Origin: an uncultured Rubrivivax sp.
Lineage (GTDB): Bacteria > Pseudomonadota > Gammaproteobacteria > Burkholderiales > Burkholderiaceae_C
DNA length: 20,179 nt
Assembly: GCA_937967345.1 (NCBI GenBank)
Contig: CALBTN010000213.1
Coordinates: forward strand, 1 to 20,179
Direction: 5' to 3'
Positions 1 through 9,057 of the stretch are shown here, in pieces. The notes beneath the pieces are model-generated. The model was not told the origin of the DNA. It made no database searches and saw only the letters and a list, made by a program, of their open reading frames with translations. How positions within the stretch are numbered: position 1 is the stretch's first letter; each line of letters starts with the position of its first letter. The position numbers and the translations under genes were made by a program.

Positions 1-153
1 GATCTCGGCCGCCACCTCCTCGGCCGGTGCGGCGTCCAGGTCGTTGATGACCAGCCGCGCGCCTTGCGAGGCGAACTTCAGCGCGATCGCGCGGCCGATG
101 CCGCGGCCCGAGCCGCTGACCAGCGCGACCTTGCCGTCCAGGGTTCCACTCAT
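1..153 (-). CDS. Short-chain dehydrogenase/reductase (SDR), N-terminal 51 residues only
   Basis: This is the amino-terminal part of a classical SDR oxidoreductase; the rest lies beyond the left edge. The visible part holds the first Rossmann strand and the glycine-rich cofactor loop SGSGRGIG at residues 13-20, the SDR TGxxxGxG pattern with Ser for Thr. The second strand ends VINDLD; an acidic residue there (D38) usually favours NAD(H) over NADP(H). The ATG at 153 is preceded by a good ribosome binding site, AAGGAA, at 160-165. It is the last visible gene of the acyl-CoA cluster, 17 bases after the catalytic MaoC gene. The inferred role is oxidation of the 3-hydroxyacyl-CoA made by the hydratase. 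The catalytic Tyr-xxx-Lys and the substrate region are not in the window, so a more precise name is not justified. Confidence 0.85.
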   Translation of the reverse strand, partial: MSGTLDGKVALVSGSGRGIGRAIALKFASQGARLVINDLDAAPAEEVAAEI

Positions 154-170
154 GTCTCGTTCCTTTCGTT

Positions 171-590
171 TCAGGGCAGTGCGACGACGGCGTCGCCGCT
201 GATCTTGGTTTCGCCGTACTGGTTGGTGCTGCGCAGCTCGATGCGCACGCAGTTCTCGCCGTTGCGCTGCAGCTTCTCGGCGACGCGGCCGCTGCAGCTG
301 ATGACGTGGCCGAGCTGGGTGATGCCGGCAAAGCGCACCTCGAAGCCGCGCAACTGCGCCTGCGGCGCCCAGTTGGTGATCAAGCGGCCCAGCCAGGCCA
401 TGCCCAGCATGCCGTGCGCAAACACGTCGGGCATGCCGGCGCGGCGCGCAAAATCGATGTCGATGTGGATCGGGTTGTGGTCGCCCGAGGCGCCGGCAAA
501 CAGCGCCAGCGTCGTGCGGTTCACGGCCGGCAGTTGCAGGCCGGGCAGCTCCTGGCCCGGCTGCACGGCATCGAAGGTCGGAGTGCTCAT
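171..590 (-). CDS. MaoC-type enoyl-CoA hydratase, catalytic half
   Basis: This 139-residue single hot-dog-fold protein belongs to the MaoC/(R)-specific enoyl-CoA hydratase family, which adds water to a trans-2-enoyl-CoA. The hydratase 2 motif is intact at residues 36-42 (GDHNPIH). D37 and H42 are the expected catalytic pair, with the five-residue spacing of PhaJ and mycobacterial HadB. The ATG at 590 follows a purine-rich stretch near 595-601 (AGGGGGA). It starts 12 bases after the stop of a second MaoC-like gene that lacks the catalytic pair. The two probably form a heteromeric hydratase in the manner of HadA/HadB or ChsH1/ChsH2; this is inference from pairing and motif loss. The substrate cannot be read from the sequence. 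Confidence 0.88.
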   Translation of the reverse strand: MSTPTFDAVQPGQELPGLQLPAVNRTTLALFAGASGDHNPIHIDIDFARRAGMPDVFAHGMLGMAWLGRLITNWAPQAQLRGFEVRFAGITQLGHVISCSGRVAEKLQRNGENCVRIELRSTNQYGETKISGDAVVALP

Positions 591-602
591 GTCCGTCCCC
601 CT

Positions 603-1043
603 TCAGTTGCGCACGACGATCACGCTGCGCAGCTCGGCCACCAGCTCGCCGCGCTGGTTGTGCGCGGTCGCGGTCTTGGTGATGAACTCCAGCGCGCCGT
701 TCTTCTTGTCGTAGATGTCGGTGATGCGCGGACGCACCGTGATGGTGTCGCCGGCGACCACCGGGCGGTGGTAGCTGAAGCCCTGCTCGCCGTGCAGCAC
801 GCGCTCCAGCGGCACCTGCAGGTCGGCGAGCAGCCGCGCGGTGCCGCCGGCGTCGAGCTCGGCGGCGAACAGGAAGGTCGGCGGCGCCGGCAGCGCCGCA
901 TAACCGGCGTCGCGCGCGGCGGCTTCGTCCAGGTACACCGGGTTGCTCTCGCCGATGGCCTGGGCGAAGAACTTCAGCCGTCCGGCCTCGATGGGCAGCA
1001 CGGCGGTGGGCAGCTCGTGCCCGATCCACTTCTTGTCGATCAC
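603..1043 (-). CDS. MaoC N-terminal (FAS1-like dehydratase) domain protein, probable non-catalytic hydratase subunit
   Basis: This 146-residue protein of the FAS1-like/MaoC N-terminal dehydratase domain family has one hot-dog fold. At the position equivalent to the hydratase 2 motif it reads GESNPVY (residues 31-37), with Glu where the catalytic Asp would be and Tyr where the His would be. It is therefore unlikely to be catalytic alone, and it probably pairs with the downstream 139-residue protein. The PAPPTF segment at residues 52-57 is typical of this domain. Translation starts at a GTG at 1043, supported by a strong ribosome binding site, GGAGGAA, at 1048-1054, just before the stop of the upstream thiolase gene. 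The 12-base gaps on both sides indicate one transcript. Confidence 0.85.
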   Translation of the reverse strand: MIDKKWIGHELPTAVLPIEAGRLKFFAQAIGESNPVYLDEAAARDAGYAALPAPPTFLFAAELDAGGTARLLADLQVPLERVLHGEQGFSYHRPVVAGDTITVRPRITDIYDKKNGALEFITKTATAHNQRGELVAELRSVIVVRN

Positions 1044-1055
1044 GTCGTTCCTCCG

Positions 1056-2240
1056 TCAGACCCGTTCGTACAGCGTGACGACGCAGGCGCCGCCCAGCCC
1101 CAGGTTGTGCTGCAGCGCGAGCCGCGCGCCTTCGACCTGGCGCCGGTCGGCCTGGCCGCGCAGCTGCTGGACCAGCTCGGTGCACTGCGCCAGCCCGGTC
1201 GCGCCCAGCGGGTGGCCCTTGGACAGCAGCCCGCCCGAGGGGTTGGTGACGTAGCGCCCGCCATAGGTGTTGTCGCCGTCCTCGATGAACTTCTCGGCCC
1301 CGCCCTCGGGGCACAGGCCCAGCGCCTCGTAGGTGATGAGCTCGTTCTGCGCGAAGCAGTCGTGCAGCTCGACCACGTCCAGGTCCTCGGGGCCAATGCC
1401 GGCCTGCGCGTAGACCTGCTGCGCGGCGGCCTTGGCCATGCTGAAGCCGACCACCTCGCGCATGTCGCGCGCCTCGAAGGTCACCGGCGTGTCGGTGGTC
1501 ATGGCCTGGGCGCGGATGCGCACGCGCGCATCCAGGCCGTGGCGCCGGGCAAAGTCGGCCGAGCAGACGATCGCCGCGGCGCCGCCGCAGGTGGGCGGGC
1601 AGGCCATCAGCCGCGTCATCACGCCGGGCCACATCACCGGCGCGGCCAGCACCTCTTCCTCGCTGACCTCGCGCTTGAGCAGCGCCAGCGGGTTGTTGGC
1701 CGCGTGGCGGCTGGCCTTGGCGCGCACCTTGGCGAAGGTCGCCAGCTTGGTGCCGTACTGCTGCATGTGCGCGAGCCCCGCGCCGCCGAAGTAGCGCAGC
1801 GCCAGCGGCACCTCGTTGTTGCCCACCAGCGCATCGGCGGCCTGCTCGAAGTGGTCGAAGGGCGACGGCCGGTCGCTGAACACCGCGCCCAGCGCACCCG
1901 GGTTCATCTGCTCGAAGCCCAGCGCCAGCGCGCATTCGACCGCGCCGCTTTGCACCGCCTGGCGCGCCAGGAACAGCGCGGTCGATCCGGTCGAGCAGTT
2001 GTTGTTGACGTTGACCACCGGGATGCCGCTCATGCCCACCTCGTACAGCGCACGCTGCCCGGCGGTGGAGTCGCCGTAGACGTAGCCGACGTAGGCCTGC
2101 TCGATCTGGTCATAGGCCAGGCCCGCGTCTGCGAGCGCGGCGCGCGTCGCGCGGGCGCCCATCAGGTGGTAGGGGTCGCTGGCCCCGGGCTTGGTGAAGG
2201 GGATCATGCCGACCCCGGCGACGCATGCATCGTGACGCAT
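1056..2240 (-). CDS. SCP2-type thiolase (acetyl-CoA acetyltransferase family)
   Basis: This 394-residue thiolase-fold enzyme would cleave a 3-ketoacyl-CoA with CoA, releasing acetyl- or propionyl-CoA. The nucleophile C82 lies in NNNCSTGS. The loop at residues 293-296 is HDCF, which replaces the NEAF of ordinary thiolases and marks the SCP2/SCP-x branch. GHPLGATG starts at residue 342, and a C-terminal GGACVV supplies a further cysteine (C386). Length matches stand-alone bacterial SCP-x thiolases without the sterol-carrier domain. All thiolase loops look intact, which argues for a true thiolase rather than a catalytically altered aldolase of the Ltp2 kind. The ATG at 2240 has AAAGGAA at 2247-2253. 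It lies 28 bases downstream of the acyl-CoA ligase and 12 bases upstream of the MaoC pair. Substrate is unknown; members act on branched or steroid side chains as well as fatty acids. Confidence 0.9.
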   Translation of the reverse strand: MRHDACVAGVGMIPFTKPGASDPYHLMGARATRAALADAGLAYDQIEQAYVGYVYGDSTAGQRALYEVGMSGIPVVNVNNNCSTGSTALFLARQAVQSGAVECALALGFEQMNPGALGAVFSDRPSPFDHFEQAADALVGNNEVPLALRYFGGAGLAHMQQYGTKLATFAKVRAKASRHAANNPLALLKREVSEEEVLAAPVMWPGVMTRLMACPPTCGGAAAIVCSADFARRHGLDARVRIRAQAMTTDTPVTFEARDMREVVGFSMAKAAAQQVYAQAGIGPEDLDVVELHDCFAQNELITYEALGLCPEGGAEKFIEDGDNTYGGRYVTNPSGGLLSKGHPLGATGLAQCTELVQQLRGQADRRQVEGARLALQHNLGLGGACVVTLYERV

Positions 2241-2268
2241 CGATGGTTCCTTTCGGTGAAGTGGCGCC

Positions 2269-3825
<1,557 letters not shown>

Positions 3826-3933
3826 GGCCCTGGTCTCCCGGTTCGGTGGTCTCGATGTGCCCCGCATCATCGGCAAAAGCGCGCTGGTGGGCCATAGCCG
3901 AAGCCCTTCTTCCGATTGCAGAATGCCTCACCC
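3826..3933. promoter_or_regulatory. Divergent intergenic region between acyl-CoA ligase and araC-type gene
   Basis: This 108-base interval must hold the promoters of both divergent genes and probably the regulator's binding sites. The only element I can place is the ligase ribosome binding site near 3834-3839. No good -35/-10 pair and no clear direct repeats typical of AraC operators stand out. Confidence 0.4.
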
Positions 3934-4974
3934 ATGGGCCCCGCTTACGCCACCCGCCCGAGCTTCACGATCTCGATCGTGTTCGTGCGCGGCATGCTGT
4001 CGGCGCTGCGCCTGCGCGGCGACGACCTCTTGCCCTGGCTGCAGCGCGCCGGCATCGCGCCGGGGCTGCTGCACGAGCCGGCGGCGCGCGTCACCGCCGA
4101 GCAGTACAGCGCGCTGTTTCGTGCGCTGATCGAGGGCCTGGACGACGAAGGGCTGGGTTTCTTCTCGCGGCCGCTGCGCCGCGGCAGCCAGGCGCTGGTG
4201 ATGCGCAGCGTGCTGGGCGCGCGCAGCGTCGGCACGGCGCTGCGCCGCCTGGTCAGCGGCTTCAACCTGCTGCAGGACGACGTGGTGTTCAGCCTGGCCA
4301 CCCAGGGCACGCAAGCCGCGATCCGCATCGACGTGCCGGCGCGCTACCTGCCCGATCGTCCCTTCATGCACGAGATGCTGCTGCGCGTACTTTTCAGCCA
4401 GCTGAACTGGCTGGTCGGCGCACGGCTGAAGCACCTCGCGTTCGAACTTGCCATGCCGCGGCCCGGCCATGCCCACGAGTTCGCCAAGCTGTTTCCGGGC
4501 ACGCTGCGCTTCGAGCGGCCGTGCACCGCGCTGGTCTTCGACGCCGCCGTGCTGGTGCAACCCTTGCTGCACGATGCGGCGTCGCTGCGGCTGTTCCTCG
4601 AGCGCATGCCGCAGGGCATCATCGTGCCCGAGCGCAAGCTGCCAGGGGTCAGCGAGCGCGTGCGCCGCTGCCTGCTACAGGGGCGGCCGCAGTGGCGCAC
4701 GCTGGAAGAAGCTGCGGCCACGCTGCACCTGGCGGTCAGCACGCTGCAGCGCCACCTGGCCCGCGAGGGCACGAGCTTCCAGCGACTCAAGGACGAGTTG
4801 CGCCGCGACCTGGCGATCCAGCACCTGCACGCTTCATCGACCGCGCTGACCGCGCTGGCGCTGGAGCTGGGTTTTTCCGACAGTGCCACCTTCCAGCGCG
4901 CCTTCAAGACCTGGACCGGCAGCCCACCCGGCGCCTACCGGCTGCGCTTCGGCCCGGGCGTGCGCCGAAGCTGA
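3934..4974 (+). CDS. AraC-family transcriptional regulator
   Basis: This is a 346-residue regulator. Residues of about 20-210 resemble the arabinose-binding-like (PF12625-type) sensor domain of AraC proteins found beside lipid and steroid catabolic genes. Residues of about 240-340 carry the double helix-turn-helix. The first helix-turn-helix includes TLEEAAATLHLAVSTLQRHL (257-275), and the second carries the family signature LGFSDSATFQRAFKTWTG (312-329). The first in-frame ATG is at 3934. A TTG at 3916 would add six residues, and neither has a clear ribosome binding site. The gene is divergent from the acyl-CoA ligase across about 108 bases, so it probably controls that cluster in response to the acid or its CoA ester. 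That is inference, and I could not find a convincing operator. Confidence 0.88.
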   Translation: MGPAYATRPSFTISIVFVRGMLSALRLRGDDLLPWLQRAGIAPGLLHEPAARVTAEQYSALFRALIEGLDDEGLGFFSRPLRRGSQALVMRSVLGARSVGTALRRLVSGFNLLQDDVVFSLATQGTQAAIRIDVPARYLPDRPFMHEMLLRVLFSQLNWLVGARLKHLAFELAMPRPGHAHEFAKLFPGTLRFERPCTALVFDAAVLVQPLLHDAASLRLFLERMPQGIIVPERKLPGVSERVRRCLLQGRPQWRTLEEAAATLHLAVSTLQRHLAREGTSFQRLKDELRRDLAIQHLHASSTALTALALELGFSDSATFQRAFKTWTGSPPGAYRLRFGPGVRRS

Positions 4975-5048
4975 GGCCGACGCGGGCGGCGACGGTGATC
5001 GCGGGCCGCGCACCGCGACCAAGCAGGCACGCGCGCAGGCTTCGTCGT

Positions 5049-5732
5049 TCAGCGCAGCGCGGCCTCGTCGGCCACGATCCAGGCCTGTGCACTGCGCACG
5101 CGGCCGGCGGGAATGCCGGCGTCGCCGGCGCGCAGCCGGGCGAGCGCATCGCGCTTGTCGGCGCCGCACACCAGCCACAGCACGCAGCGCGCGCGGTTCA
5201 GCGCCGGGTAGGTCAGCGTCATGCGGCGCTGGCCCTGGTAAGGGCCGCTCAGACCGACCTCGGTATCGGCGAGCTCGAGCACCGGGTCTTGCGGCACCAA
5301 AGACGCGGTGTGGCCGTCGGCGCCCAGCCCCAGGTGCACCAGGTCCAGTACCGGCGGCGTGCCGCACACGCGCTGCAGCGTGGCGGCGTAGTCGCGCGCG
5401 GCGGCCTGCAAGTCGGCGGCTTCGACCGGCATCGCATGCAGGTTCGCCGCCGGCAGTGGCGCGCGCTCCAGCAGGCTGGCCTGGATGTGCGTCAGGTTGC
5501 GCGCCGCGTCGCCGGTAGGCGCGACCCGTTCGTCGACCTGGAACAACTGCAGTTGCGCCCAGGGCAGGTCCTCGCCGGTCAGTGCGCGCAGCATCGCCCA
5601 CGGCGTGCGTCCGCCGCTGAGCGCCAGCGTGAACTGCCCGCGCGCGCGCACCGCCTCGTGCGCGCGCGCGGCGATGAAGGCCGCCGCGCGCTGCGCCGCG
5701 GCGGCCTCGTCGGGCAGGACCTCGAGCTGCAT
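5049..5732 (-). CDS. pgl: 6-phosphogluconolactonase
   Basis: This cytoplasmic enzyme hydrolyses 6-phosphogluconolactone to 6-phosphogluconate, the second step of the oxidative pentose phosphate pathway. The 227-residue protein carries the family motifs LSGGRTP (residues 38-44), VDER (66-69) and GLGADGHTAS (135-144), and its length is normal. I prefer the ATG at 5732, with a weak AGG a few bases upstream. A GTG at 5747, four bases after the zwf stop, would add five residues and has no visible ribosome binding site. It is the last gene of the seven-gene sugar-phosphate operon and follows zwf directly, as expected for consecutive reactions. It ends facing the araC-type gene, with 74 bases between the two stop codons and no clear T-tailed terminator. 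Confidence 0.92.
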   Translation of the reverse strand: MQLEVLPDEAAAAQRAAAFIAARAHEAVRARGQFTLALSGGRTPWAMLRALTGEDLPWAQLQLFQVDERVAPTGDAARNLTHIQASLLERAPLPAANLHAMPVEAADLQAAARDYAATLQRVCGTPPVLDLVHLGLGADGHTASLVPQDPVLELADTEVGLSGPYQGQRRMTLTYPALNRARCVLWLVCGADKRDALARLRAGDAGIPAGRVRSAQAWIVADEAALR

Positions 5733-5750
5733 CGCCTGGCTCGCCACGGC

Positions 5751-7127
5751 TCACGGCGCCGGGTCGTGCCAGCCGCCGGGCGGCGCCAGGCGCTGCGCGT
5801 CGGCCGGGCCCCAGCTGCCGCTCGCGTAAGGCTGCGCTGCGGGCGGCGCGGCCAGCGCCGGGTCGACGATGCGCCAGGCTTCCTCGACATAGTCCTCGCG
5901 CGCGAACAGCGTGGCGTCGCCGTGCATCGCGTCGCCGAGCACACGCTCGTAGGCGTCCATCTCGCCGGCCGCGGGGTGCCGGCTGGCCAGCATCTCGGTC
6001 GGCTGGCTCAGGTCGTCGTCGTCAGGCGATAGCACGTTGACGCCGATGGCCAGCGCCACGTCCGGGCCGATGCGCATGCGCACGTGGTTCGGCGCCGGCG
6101 CGGCGTCGGAGTACACCGACGGCGTGCGCTTCAGCCGCACCAGCACCTCGGTGCAGGTGACGGGCAGGTTCTTGCCGGCGCGGATGAAAAAGGGCACGCC
6201 CTGCCAGCGCCAGTTGTCGATCCACAGCCGCAGCGCGGCGAAGGTCTCGGTGGCGGAATCGGCGGCCACGCCCGGCTCGTTGCGGTAGCCGTCGAACTGG
6301 CCGCGCACCAGCTCGACTGCGTCCAGCGTGCGCACCGCGCGCAGCAGCCGGATCTTCTCGTCGCGGATCGATTCGCTGTCGGTGCGCACCGGCGGCTCCA
6401 TCGCCAGGTTGGCCAGCACCTGGAACAGGTGGTTCTGCACCACGTCGCGCACCGTGCCCACCGCGTCGTAGAAGGCGCCGCGGCCCTGCACGCCGAAGTC
6501 CTCGGCCATCGTGATCTGCACGCTGTCCACGTGGCTGCGGTTCCACAGCGGCTCGAGCACCGCGTTGGCGAAGCGAAAGTGCAGCATGTGGTGCACCGGC
6601 GCCTTGCCCAGGTAGTGGTCGATGCGGTAGATGTGGCGCTCGTCGAAGCTGGCCAGCAGCACCGCATCCAGCGCCACCGCCGAGGCCTGGTCGCGGCCGA
6701 AGGGTTTTTCGACGACGACACGCGCGCCCTGCGTGCAGCCGGCGGCCGCCAGTTGCTGCACCACCTGCGGGAACAGCGCCGGCGGGATCGCCAGGTAGTG
6801 CATCGGCCGCTGCGCCGCGCCCAGCGCGCGGCGCAATGCGGCGAAGGTGTCGGCTTGCGCGTAGTCGCCGTCGACGTAGCGCAGCTGGCACAGCAGCTTC
6901 GCTGCGGCCTGCGCGTCGAAGCCGCCGTGTTTTTCCAGGCTGTCGCGGGCGCGCGCGCGCAACTGCTCGATGCTCCAGCCGGACTTGGCCACACCGATCA
7001 CCGGCACGTCCAGATGGCCGCGGCGCGCCATCGCCTGCAGCGCCGGGAAGATCTTCTTGTAGGCCAGGTCGCCGGTGGCGCCGAAGAACACCAGCGCGTC
7101 GGCGGCGGTAGCTCGGGCGCGGCTCAT
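5751..7127 (-). CDS. zwf: Glucose-6-phosphate 1-dehydrogenase
   Basis: This enzyme oxidises glucose 6-phosphate to 6-phosphogluconolactone with NAD(P)+. The 458-residue protein has the cofactor loop GATGDLA at residues 16-22, EKPFG at 140-144, the substrate-binding RIDHYLGK at 168-175, a probable catalytic histidine H233 in QNHLFQ, and the C-terminal GSWGP segment. The residues after DHYLGK read APVHH, where common enzymes have E-x-V-Q-N. The dinucleotide region reads GVAKSGW, with Lys where many homologues have Arg. These differences suggest a less-studied Zwf subgroup but do not break the active site. The ATG at 7127 overlaps the gnd stop in an ATGA arrangement, indicating translational coupling. 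The reading frame stays open far upstream, but that extension lies inside gnd and is not real. Confidence 0.95.
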   Translation of the reverse strand: MSRARATAADALVFFGATGDLAYKKIFPALQAMARRGHLDVPVIGVAKSGWSIEQLRARARDSLEKHGGFDAQAAAKLLCQLRYVDGDYAQADTFAALRRALGAAQRPMHYLAIPPALFPQVVQQLAAAGCTQGARVVVEKPFGRDQASAVALDAVLLASFDERHIYRIDHYLGKAPVHHMLHFRFANAVLEPLWNRSHVDSVQITMAEDFGVQGRGAFYDAVGTVRDVVQNHLFQVLANLAMEPPVRTDSESIRDEKIRLLRAVRTLDAVELVRGQFDGYRNEPGVAADSATETFAALRLWIDNWRWQGVPFFIRAGKNLPVTCTEVLVRLKRTPSVYSDAAPAPNHVRMRIGPDVALAIGVNVLSPDDDDLSQPTEMLASRHPAAGEMDAYERVLGDAMHGDATLFAREDYVEEAWRIVDPALAAPPAAQPYASGSWGPADAQRLAPPGGWHDPAP

Positions 7128-8143
7128 TTGTCGGCCGGTTTTTCGTGGTGGCCGCCGAACTGGAAACGCATCGCCGACAGCAGCTTGTTCTGGAAGTCGG
7201 CCTCGCCGCGCGAACTGAAGCGCGCGTTCAGCGCGCTGCTCAGCACCGGCGCCGGCACGGCCTCGTCGATGGCGGCCTTCAGCGTCCAGCGGCCTTCGCC
7301 GGAATCGGAGACACGCCCGGCGAACTTCGACAGGTCCGCGTCGTCCGCCAGCGCCGCTGCCGTCAGGTCGAGCAGCCAGGAGCTGATGACGCTGCCGCGG
7401 CGCCACAGCTCGGCGATGTCGGGCAGGTTCAGGTCGTACTGGTAATGCTCGGGGTCGCGCAGCGGCGTGGTCTCGGCATCGGCGGCGTGCTCGCGCTTGC
7501 CGACGTTGGCCGCCTTCAGGATGCCCATGCCCTCGGCATAGGCGGCCATCAGCCCGTACTCGATGCCGTTGTGCACCATCTTCACGAAGTGGCCGGCGCC
7601 GTTGGCGCCGCAGTGCAGGTAGCCGAGTTCCGCCGTGCCTTGGTTGGCGGATCGCCCCGGCGTGCGCTCGATGTCGCCCGCGCCCGGGGCCAGCGTGCGG
7701 AAGATCGGGTCCAGACGCTGCACGGCGCCCGCGGGCCCGCCGATCATCATGCAGTAGCCGCGCTGCAGGCCCCACACGCCGCCGCTGGTGCCGACGTCGA
7801 GGTAGTCGATCTTCTTCGCCGCCAGCTCCTTGGCGCGGCGGATGTCGTCCACGTAATAGGAGTTGCCGCCGTCGATCAGCGCGTCGCCGCTGTCCAGCAG
7901 GGGCAGCAGTTCGGCGATGCTCTGGTCGACCACTGCGGCCGGCACCATCAGCCACAGTGCACGCGGCTTTTGCAGCTTGGCGACCAGATCGGCCAGCGAC
8001 GCGGCGCCGGTTGCACCTTCTTGGGCCAGCGCCGCCACCGCGTCGGGCGAATGGTCGTAGACCACGCAGGGGTGGCCGCCCTTCATCAGCCGGCGCACCA
8101 TGTTCGCGCCCATGCGGCCCAGGCCGATCATGCCGAGTTGCAT
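7124..8143 (-). CDS. gnd: 6-phosphogluconate dehydrogenase, decarboxylating (short GndA type)
   Basis: This enzyme oxidatively decarboxylates 6-phosphogluconate to ribulose 5-phosphate. It has 339 residues, matching the short bacterial form rather than the roughly 470-residue E. coli form. The Rossmann motif GLGRMG spans residues 7-12. The second strand ends VVYDHS, with D30 at the position that selects cofactor; an acidic residue there usually means NAD+ rather than NADP+. Also present are GGNS (92-95), DVGTSGG with VWG after it (116-125), and the catalytic segment KMVHNGIEYG with K188 (188-197). The ATG at 8143 has AAGG and AGGGAG purine stretches upstream. The stop overlaps the zwf start, and the gene lies 11 bases after the aldolase stop. 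Confidence 0.94.
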   Translation of the reverse strand: MQLGMIGLGRMGANMVRRLMKGGHPCVVYDHSPDAVAALAQEGATGAASLADLVAKLQKPRALWLMVPAAVVDQSIAELLPLLDSGDALIDGGNSYYVDDIRRAKELAAKKIDYLDVGTSGGVWGLQRGYCMMIGGPAGAVQRLDPIFRTLAPGAGDIERTPGRSANQGTAELGYLHCGANGAGHFVKMVHNGIEYGLMAAYAEGMGILKAANVGKREHAADAETTPLRDPEHYQYDLNLPDIAELWRRGSVISSWLLDLTAAALADDADLSKFAGRVSDSGEGRWTLKAAIDEAVPAPVLSSALNARFSSRGEADFQNKLLSAMRFQFGGHHEKPADK

Positions 8144-8154
8144 TGCCTTGCTCC

Positions 8155-9057
8155 CTACGTGATCGAGGCTTCGTAGATGCCCTGGATCGACGCGTCGAGA
8201 TCGGCGTCGAATGCCTCGTCGGTCTGCCCGGCCGACAAGCCTTCGACCAGCGCGCGCGAGAAGCTGGCGACGACGCCATGGTTGCGCGCCAGCAGCTTGT
8301 TGCCGTCGGCGCGGCTGTAGCCGCCGGACAGCGCCACCAGCTTCAGCACCCGCGGGTCGCGTGTCAGCTCGGCGTAGAGGTCGTCCTGGCTCGGCAGCGT
8401 CAGCTTCAGCATCACCTGCTGCCCGGCGCTCAAGCCCTCCAGCGCCTTGTGCAGCGCGGCCTTCAGCAGACCTTCAGCCTGCGCCTTGTCGGGGCAGTGG
8501 ATGTCGACCTCGGGCTCGACGATCGGCATCAGCCCCGCCGCCAGGATCTGCGCCGCCACCTCGAACTGCTGCGCCACCACCGCGCTGATGCCGGCGGCGT
8601 TGGCCTGCTGGATCACCGAGCGCATCTTGGTGCCGAAGACGCGCTTGGCGTTGGCGCGCTGCAGCAGCGCGTCCAGCGCTGGCATCGGCTTCATCAGCTG
8701 CACGCCGTCGCGCGCTTCGGCCAGGCCCTTGTCGATCTTCAGGAAGGGCACGATGCGCTTGGCGCCCCACAGGTAGTCGGCCGTCGGCTGGCCCTCGACC
8801 TCGCGGTCCATCGTGCCTTCGAACAGGATCGCGCCAAGGATGCGGTCGCCGCTGAAGCCCGGGCTGGTCATGATGCGCGTGCGCATCTGGTGCACCAGCG
8901 CGAACATCTGATCGTCGTTCTTGAACGCGGTGGCCGGCACGCCGTAGGCGGCCAGCGCCTTGGGCGTGCTGCCGCCGCTTTGGTCGAGCGCGGCGATGAA
9001 GCCGCTTTGCGTGCGGATCTTGCGCGCTTGCTGCGCCTTTAGGCTCAACGGGTTCAT
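8155..9057 (-). CDS. fda: Fructose-bisphosphate aldolase, class I
   Basis: This Schiff-base aldolase interconverts fructose 1,6-bisphosphate with glyceraldehyde 3-phosphate and dihydroxyacetone phosphate. The 300-residue protein closely resembles the short class I aldolases of staphylococci. Motifs are ALDQSGGSTPK (residues 23-33), FLKIDKG (105-111), FGTKMRS (141-147), EPEVD (181-185), the probable Schiff-base lysine K218 in VMLKLT, and phosphate-binding GGYSR (245-249). The ATG at 9057 overlaps the pgi stop as ATGA. Within this operon it probably works in the gluconeogenic direction, joining triose phosphates from the pentose pathway. A separate fructose-1,6-bisphosphatase would then be needed and is not in the window. 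The symbol follows the staphylococcal class I gene. Confidence 0.93.
   Translation of the reverse strand: MNPLSLKAQQARKIRTQSGFIAALDQSGGSTPKALAAYGVPATAFKNDDQMFALVHQMRTRIMTSPGFSGDRILGAILFEGTMDREVEGQPTADYLWGAKRIVPFLKIDKGLAEARDGVQLMKPMPALDALLQRANAKRVFGTKMRSVIQQANAAGISAVVAQQFEVAAQILAAGLMPIVEPEVDIHCPDKAQAEGLLKAALHKALEGLSAGQQVMLKLTLPSQDDLYAELTRDPRVLKLVALSGGYSRADGNKLLARNHGVVASFSRALVEGLSAGQTDEAFDADLDASIQGIYEASIT

Noticed and set aside
1056..2240. SCP2-type thiolase read as an Ltp2-like aldolase
   Set aside because: The nucleophile C82, HDCF and GHP loops are intact and no DUF35 partner is seen, so a true thiolase is the simpler reading.
4975..5048. Possible bidirectional terminator between the araC-type gene and pgl
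   Set aside because: The gap is GC-rich with short self-complementary patches such as CGCGGGCCGCG, but no clean stem-loop with a T-run could be identified.
7128..8279. A 384-residue N-terminal extension of Zwf
   Set aside because: The extension lies out of frame within gnd; the normal Zwf start at 7127 fits family length and overlaps the gnd stop as ATGA.
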